DNA of 5,615 nt from an uncultured Flavobacteriaceae bacterium (GTDB taxonomy: Bacteria > Bacteroidota > Bacteroidia > Flavobacteriales > Flavobacteriaceae): positions 1-5,615 of the forward strand of contig CAMZLT010000249.1 of the NCBI GenBank assembly GCA_947311745.1. Direction: 5' to 3'. Made by a program: the position numbers and the translations under genes. The number at the start of each line of letters is the position of its first letter. Position 1 is the stretch's first letter. Under the pieces are notes generated by a model that saw nothing but the letters and a program-made list of their open reading frames with translations, was not told the origin of the DNA and did not search any database. Of the stretch, positions 1-5,615 are shown piece after piece.

Positions 1-155
1 ACACCTGAATTTCTACCAGTTTGGTGTTTGCCGATTGCACTTTCTTTTTCTAAAACGGCAATAGATTTATCTTTGAATTTTAGTTGTAGCTTATATGCTG
101 TTGCTAAACCTACTATTCCTCCTCCGACAATTATAAAATCGTATTTATTTTGCAT
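1..155 (-). CDS. lhgO: L-2-hydroxyglutarate oxidase, N-terminal 51 residues (partial)
   Basis: This is the 5' end of an FAD-dependent oxidoreductase gene; the rest lies beyond the left edge. The translation begins MQNKYDFIIVGGGIVGLA, a Rossmann-fold dinucleotide-binding motif (G11-x-G13-x-x-G16). It is followed by a strand ending in an acidic residue (VLEKE, E36) that would contact the FAD ribose. Residues 44-51 read HQTGRNSG, which closely matches the HQTG-NSG signature that follows the FAD strand in LhgO (formerly YgaF). Members of that family oxidise L-2-hydroxyglutarate to 2-oxoglutarate, usually as metabolite repair, and pass electrons to the respiratory chain. The ATG at 155 is chosen because the only upstream ATGs, a few codons earlier, run straight into a stop. 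The gene lies 38 bp downstream of the second lipoprotein on the same strand, so read-through is likely. Another member of the DAO superfamily is possible but less likely given the HQTG motif. Confidence 0.88.
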   Translation of the reverse strand, partial: MQNKYDFIIVGGGIVGLATAYKLQLKFKDKSIAVLEKESAIGKHQTGRNSG

Positions 156-193
156 ATAAACTACAGCATCATTTTTTTTTAATAAAATATTAT

Positions 194-1261
194 TTATATT
201 CCTTTTAAACTATTAAGATACATTTCTAAATTAGGATTGGATGGTCTTAAAGCATTTGTTTTTAAAACATTTCCTTCTTTATCTATCAATAAAAATCGTG
301 GAATACTACGTACACCAAAAGCTCGCACAAAATACGATTCCCAACCAGCATCGGAAAATAACTGAATCCCTCCCATATTTTTGGCTTTAACCATTGTCTT
401 CCATTTTTCTTTTGCTTTGGCTCTTGAGCCATTATTTCGTCGTGCATCATCTACCGAAATACTAACAAATTTAATATTTTTTCCTTTAAATTTTTCCTCT
501 AATTTTTGTAAATATGGTATTTCACGCTTACAAGGACCACACCAAGTTGCCCAAATATCTATATAGACATAGTTTCCTTTTAAATCGTCTAAAGAAGTTT
601 TTGTACCATCAAAATTTTCGTAATTATCAAATTTTGGAGATGGCTTACCAATCATAGCATTTTTACCTACAGCACCAGAACCACCTTTATATTTAGCACG
701 CAAATTAGTAAATAATCGTTTATAATATGCTTTTGTATTATCCACAAGCTTTGCTTCTATATTTTTGTTAGAAAGTAAATCATTTATTTTTTTTTCAATT
801 TTTGAAAGTTCTTTTTCAAATTCATCTTTTTCTAAAGCTAACAAGCGTTTTGCTTGCGGAAAACCTGCTTCGCTATTTATTTTATTTCTTTCTATAAAAA
901 ACTGACTCGTTGCCCCTCCGTTTCCAGTAAATTTTAAGGTGTTTTTAAAATCTTTTGCATCATAAAAAATCTTAATATACTTCCCTTTATCTAAATAAAT
1001 ACTTGCTCTATTATTACCATCATATAAAGTAAAATATGGATTTTCAATATTTTTAGCATCAATTTCTTTTTCAAAAGTACCATCCTTTTGTACTGGTATT
1101 TCTACCTTCCTTCCTTTACCAATAATTTGAATGCTTTCTACAGTATTATTAGCAATAAGACCAATAATTTTCACTTTATTAGGAGCTACTGTAATTGTTT
1201 CTTTTTGCGAACAAGAACTCAAAAACAGAATGGAAAGTACTACCAAAAAATGCTTTATCAT
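194..1261 (-). CDS. TlpA-like thioredoxin-fold lipoprotein, downstream paralog
   Basis: A 355-residue lipoprotein with a C-terminal thioredoxin-like domain. Residues 1-17 form a signal peptide ending in a lipobox (L14-S-S-C17), so the mature protein should be lipid-anchored outside the inner membrane. Residues about 28-125 form a beta-rich N-terminal domain resembling the DUF4369-type region found before TlpA domains in Bacteroidota. Residues about 125-190 are charged and helical. Residues about 203-355 are the AhpC/TSA-Redoxin-like domain, with the active-site motif WCGPC (C241, C244) and the cis-proline after Ile (SIP, P321). Members of the family reduce or isomerise disulfides in envelope proteins, for example in cytochrome c maturation; the substrate here is unknown. 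It is a clear paralog of the gene 4 bp upstream, with which it probably shares a transcript. No Shine-Dalgarno sequence is visible before the ATG. Confidence 0.9.
   Translation of the reverse strand: MIKHFLVVLSILFLSSCSQKETITVAPNKVKIIGLIANNTVESIQIIGKGRKVEIPVQKDGTFEKEIDAKNIENPYFTLYDGNNRASIYLDKGKYIKIFYDAKDFKNTLKFTGNGGATSQFFIERNKINSEAGFPQAKRLLALEKDEFEKELSKIEKKINDLLSNKNIEAKLVDNTKAYYKRLFTNLRAKYKGGSGAVGKNAMIGKPSPKFDNYENFDGTKTSLDDLKGNYVYIDIWATWCGPCKREIPYLQKLEEKFKGKNIKFVSISVDDARRNNGSRAKAKEKWKTMVKAKNMGGIQLFSDAGWESYFVRAFGVRSIPRFLLIDKEGNVLKTNALRPSNPNLEMYLNSLKGI
519..555. repeat. 37-bp exact direct repeat over the active-site codons, copy 1
   Basis: This stretch is identical, base for base, to 1591-1627. 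It encodes the WATWCGPCKREI segment of the downstream lipoprotein (about residues 236-248). The flanking DNA differs at many positions, so this is the best-conserved block that I found between the two paralogous genes. Confidence 0.9.
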
Positions 1262-1265
1262 AAAT

Positions 1266-2318
1266 TTATAATTTTAATTTATTAAATACTTCTTTAATTT
1301 TTTTACTAGATGGTCTTGGTGCATCTGCATCAACAACATTTCCTTTGGTATCTATTAGAATAAATCTAGGAATACTTCTTATTTTAAAAGCTGCTATAAA
1401 ATCGGATTGCCATGCTTTATCTGCAAATAATTGAATACCTTTCATTTCTTTTTCGGCAATCATCTTTTTCCAACCCTCTTTAGATTTTTCTAAAGAGTTA
1501 CCAGGATAACCACGACCGTTATCTACTGAAATACTTACAAAAGCAATGTTTTTATCTTTATATTCGTGTTCTAATTCTTTTAAAGCAGGAATTTCACGCT
1601 TACAAGGACCACACCAAGTTGCCCAAACATCAATATAAACATTTTTCCCTTTTAAATCTTTTAAAGATGTTTTAGAACCATCGATATTTTCGTAATTTTT
1701 AAAATCAGGAGCTGGTTTTCCAACAAAAGAAGCAAACTGAGCTTTACGTGCTTTTTGTTGCATATACGCACCTTTTATTCCTTTTTTAAAACTTGCTAAT
1801 CCCATTTTCTCTGTAGCAATTAAGGTTGAATCTACACCCTTTGCATTGTTAATAAAATCACTTAATTTTTTTTCTATAGTTGCAATTGTTGCATCAAATT
1901 CTTTTTCCTCTGCATCAAATAAGCTTGGTGTAAACAACTCTTTTTGCATACGTGTTTTATCAGCAAGATAGTTATTGGTTTCTGCTCCTTTACCAGAAAA
2001 TTTAATCGTTTCATCAAACTTTTTGGTATCTAAATTAATGTTTACTTCATAACCATTTTTTAAAAATAATTCCGCATACTCATTTCCGTCAAAAAGCATG
2101 TATTTGGTGTTTTTTTTACTTACTTTTAAGGTGTCTTTAAACGATCCATTTTCATCCATTTTAATTATTTTCTCAAAGCCTCTACCAGTAATTTTTATTT
2201 CATCACCAACATGATTTTCAATTTTTCCAGATAAAGTTACATAATCTTTTACTTCTTCTTTTTTACAAGAAACTAAGGAAATAAGTACTACAAAAGCTAT
2301 TTTTACTAAATTTTTCAT
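1266..2318 (-). CDS. TlpA-like thioredoxin-fold lipoprotein, upstream paralog
   Basis: A 350-residue lipoprotein with the same layout as its downstream neighbour. The signal peptide ends in a lipobox (L15-V-S-C18). A beta-rich DUF4369-like domain spans about residues 25-120, a charged helical linker about 120-195, and a thioredoxin-like domain about 198-350. Its active-site motif is WCGPC (C236, C239) with cis-proline P317 in SIPRF. The mature N-terminus reads CKKEEV. The K-E-E just after the lipidated Cys matches the lipoprotein export signal K-(D/E)2 described in Capnocytophaga, so surface exposure is possible; that is inference. The family role is thiol-disulfide exchange in the envelope. 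The gene comes first in the minus-strand group: a good -7 element lies about 40 bp upstream of the ATG, and its stop is 4 bp before the next start. Confidence 0.9.
   Translation of the reverse strand: MKNLVKIAFVVLISLVSCKKEEVKDYVTLSGKIENHVGDEIKITGRGFEKIIKMDENGSFKDTLKVSKKNTKYMLFDGNEYAELFLKNGYEVNINLDTKKFDETIKFSGKGAETNNYLADKTRMQKELFTPSLFDAEEKEFDATIATIEKKLSDFINNAKGVDSTLIATEKMGLASFKKGIKGAYMQQKARKAQFASFVGKPAPDFKNYENIDGSKTSLKDLKGKNVYIDVWATWCGPCKREIPALKELEHEYKDKNIAFVSISVDNGRGYPGNSLEKSKEGWKKMIAEKEMKGIQLFADKAWQSDFIAAFKIRSIPRFILIDTKGNVVDADAPRPSSKKIKEVFNKLKL
1591..1627. repeat. 37-bp exact direct repeat over the active-site codons, copy 2
   Basis: This is the second copy of the block at 519-555. It encodes the same WATWCGPCKREI segment around C236 and C239 of the upstream lipoprotein. 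The bases on either side (position 1590 versus 518, and 1628 versus 556) differ, so the identity is exactly 37 bp. Confidence 0.9.
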
Positions 2319-2357
2319 TTTATTTACGTATTTTTAGTTATATTTTAAAACGTTTCG

Positions 2358-2365
2358 CAAATATA
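2358..2365 (-). promoter_or_regulatory. Bacteroidota-type -7 promoter element for the lipoprotein genes
   Basis: On the minus strand this reads TATATTTG, an exact match to the Bacteroidota -7 consensus TAnnTTTG. It lies about 40 bp upstream of the ATG at 2318, which would give a leader of roughly 30 nt. I see no clear TTTG -33 element about 20 bp further upstream, only A/T-rich sequence. The match is seen directly; promoter activity is inferred. Confidence 0.6.
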
Positions 2366-2409
2366 GTTAATTTTATGAATATTTAATTAATAAATTATTT
2401 ACATAAAAA

Positions 2410-2441
2410 TTTGTGTATTCCTTTTGATTTATAGACTTTTG
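2410..2441 (+). promoter_or_regulatory. Candidate promoter for the methyltransferase-protease genes
   Basis: A TTTG at 2410-2413 fits the Bacteroidota -33 element. After a 20-bp spacer, GACTTTTG at 2434-2441 matches TAnnTTTG at all fixed positions except the first. The start codon at 2463 follows after 21 bp, so the leader would be short. The spacing is right but the -7 match is imperfect, so this remains a moderate to weak call. Confidence 0.35.
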
Positions 2442-2462
2442 ACCAAAATATAAATTTCACTA

Positions 2463-3260
2463 ATGGATTTCAAATTTACCTCGCTCCAAAATCCCGTTGT
2501 TAAAAAGATTATACAGCTTAAAAGCAAGTCTAAAATCCGAAAAAAAGAAGGCTATTTTATCATTGAAGGTCTACGAGAACTAAATTTAGCAATACAATCT
2601 GATTATGTTATTGATACCATTTTGTTTTACCCTGAATTGATTTCTTACGAAAATTTACGAAAAATAGTAAAAAATTCAACTACTAAAATTGGTGAGATTT
2701 CTAAGCCTGTTTTTGAAAAATTAGCATATCGCAATACAACGGAAGGTATTATTGCCATTGCAAAACCAAAAAGTACCGCAATAAAAGAAGTGTGTTTTAA
2801 AAGTGAAAACCCGTTAATCCTCGTTGCCGAAGCACCTGAAAAACCTGGCAATATCGGTGCTTTATTACGCACCGCAGATGCTGCAAATATAGATGCTGTT
2901 TTTATAGCAAATCCAAAAACCGATTTATACAATCCAAATATTATTCGCTCAAGCGTAGGTTGTGTTTTTACCAACACAATTGCTATGGGAAGCACACAAG
3001 AAATAATAGATTTTTTATTCAAAAACAATATACAGCTTTTTGCAGCAGCGTTACATCTATATTCTGAGATATATACCAAACAAAATTTTACAAAAGCATC
3101 TGCCATAATTGTAGGTACAGAAGCAACTGGTTTAAGTGATCTTTGGATGGAAAATTGTAAAAAAATCATCATTCCTATGGAAGGAAAAATTGATTCCTTA
3201 AACGTATCGGTTTCGGCTGCAATTTTAATTTTTGAAGCAAAAAGACAACGTTCAATTTAA
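2463..3260 (+). CDS. TrmH/SpoU-family RNA methyltransferase
   Basis: A 265-residue SPOUT-class, AdoMet-dependent RNA 2'-O-ribose methyltransferase, acting in the cytoplasm on rRNA or tRNA. Residues 1-100 form the substrate-binding domain (SpoU_sub_bind type), with the typical opening SLQNPVVKKIIQLKSKSKIRKKEGYFIIEG and the NTTEGIIAIA segment near 91-100. The catalytic knotted domain shows the three family motifs: motif 1, PGNIGALLRTADA (N130, R136); motif 2, IVGTEATGLS (about 216-225); and motif 3, IPMEGKIDSLNVSVSAAI (about 237-254, N247). The length is normal for TrmH-family proteins with this extra N-terminal domain (RlmB/TsnR-like). The target nucleotide cannot be told from sequence, so I give no symbol. 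The gene is divergent from the lipoproteins, and the protease gene begins 4 bp after its stop, suggesting co-transcription. Confidence 0.93.
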   Translation: MDFKFTSLQNPVVKKIIQLKSKSKIRKKEGYFIIEGLRELNLAIQSDYVIDTILFYPELISYENLRKIVKNSTTKIGEISKPVFEKLAYRNTTEGIIAIAKPKSTAIKEVCFKSENPLILVAEAPEKPGNIGALLRTADAANIDAVFIANPKTDLYNPNIIRSSVGCVFTNTIAMGSTQEIIDFLFKNNIQLFAAALHLYSEIYTKQNFTKASAIIVGTEATGLSDLWMENCKKIIIPMEGKIDSLNVSVSAAILIFEAKRQRSI

Positions 3261-3264
3261 TTTC

Positions 3265-4497
3265 ATGACTGCTACTACTCTATTTTATCTATTTATTGCC
3301 ATTTTAGTTTTCAATTTTTTATTGGAAGCATTTCTAGACTATATAAACACAAAGCATTTTAACGATCCGATACCTGATTTATTAAAAGATGTATATAACG
3401 AAACCGAATACCAAAAATCACAAGCATATAAAAAAGAAAACGAACGGTTTTCTAGCATTTCGGAATTATTTTCACTTAGTATAACCTTGCTTTTTTTCTT
3501 TTTTAAAGGTTTTGCTTATGTAGATGAACTTGCAAGAAAATTTACAGATAATGAATTGGTTATCTCTTTACTTTTTTTCGGAATTATTATGTTTGCTAGT
3601 GATATTATAAGCATTCCTTTTAGTTATTACCACACTTTTGTAATCGAACAGAAATATGGATTTAATAAAATGAGCAAAAAATTATTTTGGATAGACAAAA
3701 TAAAATCTTGGTTTTTAATGCTTATTTTAGGAGGAATTATTTTAAGCATTATAATACTTTTTTATCAAAAAACAGGAACTAATTTTTGGCTATATACTTG
3801 GTTGTTCATTGCTGTATTTTCAGTTTTTATGACTTTGTTTTATTCCTCTTTAATTGTACCCATATTTAACAAACAGAAACCTTTAGAACAAAGCGAACTC
3901 AAAGATAAAATTGATGCCTTTGCAAAAAAAGTTGGTTTTAAATTAGATACTATTTTTGTTATAGATGGCTCTAAACGCTCAACAAAAGCAAACGCCTATT
4001 TTAGTGGTTTTGGAGCAAAAAAACGCATCGTTTTATACGATACCTTAATAAATGATTTAGAACCAAACGAAATTGTTGCTGTTCTTGCTCATGAAATCGG
4101 ACATTATAAAAAGAAACACGTTTTTATAAATATGCTAATTTCTATCGCATTAACAGGATTTACTTTATACATTTTGTCTTTATTAATAGATAATCCGTTG
4201 TTATCAGAAGCTTTATCCGTAAAACAAATGAGTTTTCACATTGGCTTAATTGCTTTTGGTGTTTTATATACGCCTATTTCATTAATTACAGGGTTACTAA
4301 TGAACATTTTATCTAGAAAATTTGAATATCAAGCAGATAATTATGCCAAACAGCATTACAATGCTTCGGATTTAATTACAGGACTCAAAAAATTATCAAA
4401 AAATAGTTTGAGTAATTTAACACCACATAAATGGTATGTTTTTTTTCACTACTCACATCCTAGTTTACACCAACGTATAAAGAACTTATCTACCTAA
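3265..4497 (+). CDS. M48 family (Ste24/CAAX-protease-like) integral membrane zinc metallopeptidase
   Basis: A 410-residue inner-membrane zinc endopeptidase. The M48 signature is complete: HEIGH at 276-280 (zinc ligands H276 and H280, catalytic E277), a third ligand E354 in FEYQAD, and the late HYSHPS motif at 395-400. About seven hydrophobic segments are visible (near residues 3-20, 67-86, 98-124, 148-167, 174-201, 287-308 and 325-349), matching Ste24/CAAX prenyl protease 1. The conserved STKANAYFSGFG-KKRIVLYDTL block precedes HEIGH. I chose the ATG at 3265 rather than the in-frame ATG at 3232. The earlier one lies inside the methyltransferase gene and adds 11 polar residues, whereas MTATTLFYLF begins directly with the first membrane helix. 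Bacterial members are thought to act in membrane protein quality control; prenyl processing is not expected here. Its 3' end overlaps the PAS gene by 4 bp. Confidence 0.92.
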   Translation: MTATTLFYLFIAILVFNFLLEAFLDYINTKHFNDPIPDLLKDVYNETEYQKSQAYKKENERFSSISELFSLSITLLFFFFKGFAYVDELARKFTDNELVISLLFFGIIMFASDIISIPFSYYHTFVIEQKYGFNKMSKKLFWIDKIKSWFLMLILGGIILSIIILFYQKTGTNFWLYTWLFIAVFSVFMTLFYSSLIVPIFNKQKPLEQSELKDKIDAFAKKVGFKLDTIFVIDGSKRSTKANAYFSGFGAKKRIVLYDTLINDLEPNEIVAVLAHEIGHYKKKHVFINMLISIALTGFTLYILSLLIDNPLLSEALSVKQMSFHIGLIAFGVLYTPISLITGLLMNILSRKFEYQADNYAKQHYNASDLITGLKKLSKNSLSNLTPHKWYVFFHYSHPSLHQRIKNLST

Positions 4498-5255
4498 AAA
4501 AAAAAACGGCTAAAAAAACTTTTTTTCTTTTCTTTCAATTCTATTTTACTTTGGTTTTCATTTTTTTCTTGACTTTCAACTAAAATATCATCATCCTTTA
4601 AAATTGATGTCGCAGCTAGTTCTTGCTTAGATTCTGGTTCTAAAAAACTATTTTCTTTAATTAGATTATTTAAGTCCGTAGTATTTAAGTTTAATTCAGG
4701 ATTGATAAAATAATCCATTAATTTAGATTCCGTTGTACCAATTAAATCCAAAATAAATTCATCATAGGTAGTATTTTGATATTCAAAAAAATTTTCAAAA
4801 TATTTCTTTGATTTCTCTAATGTTCTATCATCTTTTTCCAAAGACAAAAGTGTTTTATATAATTTTGAAACACCAAAAACAACATGTTCTGGAGCAGCTT
4901 TACGCCTAGAATAATGCGATATAATATTACCCTGCTCGTCAAATTTAGTTTCAAAAGTTGTTATAACCCAATAATACCTACCATCTTTTGCTAAATTTTT
5001 AACAACAGCATGAATGTTTTTACCTTGATGCAATCGATCCCACAGAATTTTAAAAATAATTCTTGGCATATCTGGATGCCTAATAACATTATGAGGTTTC
5101 CCCATAAGTTCGTACTCTTGATATCCACATATTTCTATAAAATACTCATTTGCATACTCAATCACACCTTTTTTATCCGTTTTAGACATAATAACCTTTG
5201 TTGGATCCATTATTATTTCTTTATCTATAGGTGTAGGTTTGATGAAGTTTTTCAT
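4494..5255 (-). CDS. Stand-alone PAS-domain protein, Aer-sensor-like
   Basis: A 253-residue protein with no signal peptide or membrane segment, so probably cytoplasmic. Residues about 15-120 form a PAS domain of the type found at the N-terminus of the aerotaxis receptor Aer and related chemoreceptors. The diagnostic run is GYQEYELMGKPHNVIRHPDMPR (44-65), followed by LW-RLHQGK, VVKNLAKDGRYYWV (84-97) and a final strand ending ISHYSRRKA. In Aer this domain binds FAD and senses redox state; flavin binding here is inferred. After it, residues about 124-215 look helical, and about 220-250 are highly charged and Lys/Glu-rich, ending SFFSRFFF. I recognise no kinase, GGDEF, HAMP or methyl-accepting output domain. 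The start at 5255 follows a promoter-like element. The stop (TAG) is read through an 11-base homopolymer and overlaps the end of the convergent protease gene. Confidence 0.87.
   Translation of the reverse strand: MKNFIKPTPIDKEIIMDPTKVIMSKTDKKGVIEYANEYFIEICGYQEYELMGKPHNVIRHPDMPRIIFKILWDRLHQGKNIHAVVKNLAKDGRYYWVITTFETKFDEQGNIISHYSRRKAAPEHVVFGVSKLYKTLLSLEKDDRTLEKSKKYFENFFEYQNTTYDEFILDLIGTTESKLMDYFINPELNLNTTDLNNLIKENSFLEPESKQELAATSILKDDDILVESQEKNENQSKIELKEKKKSFFSRFFF
4496..4506. repeat. 11-base A homopolymer at the junction of two convergent genes
   Basis: Eleven consecutive A bases on the plus strand. The run starts inside the TAA stop of the protease gene and, on the minus strand, encodes the three final Phe codons and the T of the PAS stop codon. 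It is a likely spot for replication slippage or sequencing length error. Confidence 0.9.
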
Positions 5256-5300
5256 GTTTTATTTTTTTAGTGTTAAATAAAAAGTATTAAAATTACTCTA

Positions 5301-5308
5301 CAAAGATA
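5301..5308 (-). promoter_or_regulatory. Bacteroidota-type -7 promoter element for the PAS gene
   Basis: On the minus strand this reads TATCTTTG, an exact match to TAnnTTTG. It lies 45 bp upstream of the ATG at 5255, which would give a leader of about 40 nt. No good TTTG stands at the expected -33 distance. The match is seen directly and its function is inferred. Confidence 0.6.
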
Positions 5309-5528
5309 TCAAAAAAACAGCATTTATTTTACATATTTAACACATTCTATCCATCAAGATCACATCAATTTAATAAAAGACACGTAAACAATTGTTTATA
5401 CATTTTTCATCTAATATTGTGAATCCACAAGTTTATTAAAAGAATATTAAAATTAATTTTCAATGCAATTCAGTTACCAATGGATAAAATAAGTAAGTGT
5501 TATTGATGTGGGCTCCTATTTATTTTTT
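5309..5528. other. A+T-rich spacer without recognisable genes
   Basis: This stretch lies between the PAS promoter and the end of the next minus-strand gene. Plus-strand ATGs are closed by stops within 10 codons, and I find no RNA gene. It holds a perfect 14-bp palindrome at 5385-5398, a small TTGTG/CACAA inverted repeat at 5417-5430, an A/T-only 12-bp palindrome at 5449-5460, and a 9-bp inverted pair (CACATCAAT at 5361-5369, ATTGATGTG at 5502-5510). None makes a convincing G+C-rich terminator. Confidence 0.6.
5385..5398. promoter_or_regulatory. Perfect 14-bp palindrome, possible operator
   Basis: TAAACAATTGTTTA reads identically on both strands. It lies about 77 bp upstream of the -7 element of the PAS gene, a place where a dimeric regulator could bind. 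I do not recognise it as the site of a known regulator, and palindromes of this kind arise by chance more easily in A+T-rich DNA. Confidence 0.25.
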
Positions 5529-5615
5529 TTAAGGAAAATCTACATTAGGTAAAGTGTCCCATTTTATATCAAATCGTCCTTCTGTAATATCAACTATATC
5601 ATTTAAATCATCCCT
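5529..5615 (-). CDS. C-terminal end of an unrecognised protein (partial)
   Basis: The minus strand is open from the right edge of the window to a TAA at 5529-5531, giving the last 28 residues of a protein that ends GRFDIKWDTLPNVDFP. The mixed, acidic composition with Trp, Pro and Gly looks like real coding sequence rather than random A/T-rich translation, which would be dominated by Lys, Asn, Ile and Phe. I do not recognise the family from so short a tail. The gene is on the same strand as the PAS gene but separated by 273 bp, with a promoter-like element in between, so the two are probably transcribed separately. Confidence 0.6.
   Translation of the reverse strand, partial: RDDLNDIVDITEGRFDIKWDTLPNVDFP

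Noticed and set aside
2645..3172. A 175-codon open frame on the minus strand inside the methyltransferase gene
   Set aside because: It lies wholly within a gene with all three SPOUT motifs, its translation resembles no family, and it has no promoter-like element; it is an antisense shadow.
3232..3264. Earlier in-frame ATG for the protease gene, overlapping the methyltransferase gene
   Set aside because: It would add 11 polar residues before the first membrane helix and start inside the upstream coding sequence; the ATG at 3265 gives the usual family N-terminus.
4512..4526. A7-C-T7 block considered as a bidirectional terminator
   Set aside because: The potential stem contains only A-T pairs and would need a loop taken from it. 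It lies in the Lys/Phe-rich coding end of the PAS gene, so codon content explains it.
5010..5270. An 86-codon plus-strand open frame opposite the PAS gene
   Set aside because: It is antisense to the conserved PAS domain and its Phe/Ile/His/Tyr-rich translation looks like a reverse-strand artefact.
5449..5460. 12-bp palindrome of A and T only
   Set aside because: Such sequences are expected often by chance in DNA this rich in A and T, and there is no G+C stem or positional evidence for a function.
5463..5492. A 9-codon plus-strand frame whose translation (MQFSYQWIK) recalls the start of phenylalanyl-tRNA synthetase beta subunits
   Set aside because: The resemblance is to a few residues only, the frame closes at once, and nothing downstream continues the similarity, so chance is the simplest explanation.

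Overview
The window looks like ordinary chromosome from a member of the Bacteroidota, most likely family Flavobacteriaceae. The DNA is strongly A+T-rich. The reading frames I checked upstream of start codons lack clear Shine-Dalgarno sequences. Two upstream regions carry exact matches to the Bacteroidota -7 promoter element TAnnTTTG. The protein families present (TlpA-type thioredoxin lipoproteins with a long N-terminal domain, a Ste24-like M48 protease, a stand-alone Aer-like PAS protein) fit that group. I cannot place it to genus.

Left part (1-2318, all minus strand): reading in the direction of transcription, two adjacent paralogous lipoproteins with thioredoxin-like C-terminal domains (2318-1266 and 1261-194, separated by 4 bp) are followed after 38 bp by the 5' end of an FAD-dependent L-2-hydroxyglutarate oxidase gene (155-1, cut by the window edge). 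One promoter upstream of 2318 could serve the whole group.

Middle (2463-4497, plus strand, divergent from the left block across a 144-bp spacer): a TrmH/SpoU-family RNA methyltransferase and a seven-helix M48 (Ste24/CAAX-protease-like) membrane metallopeptidase, separated by only 4 bp and probably co-transcribed.

Right part (4494-5615, minus strand): a PAS-domain protein related to the sensor domain of the aerotaxis receptor Aer, but without membrane or chemoreceptor modules. Its 3' end overlaps the end of the protease gene by 4 bp. After a 273-bp A+T-rich spacer comes the last 28 codons of an unrecognised minus-strand gene.

Functionally the window combines envelope redox or protein quality (the TlpA-like lipoproteins and the M48 protease), RNA modification, metabolite repair (L-2-hydroxyglutarate) and probable redox/oxygen sensing (PAS). 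I see no phage, transposon, CRISPR, tRNA or rRNA sequence, and no convincing new multi-gene system. The most interesting points are the duplicated redox lipoproteins, whose possible surface-export signals differ; a 37-bp stretch kept identical across their active sites; and the orphan Aer-type PAS protein.
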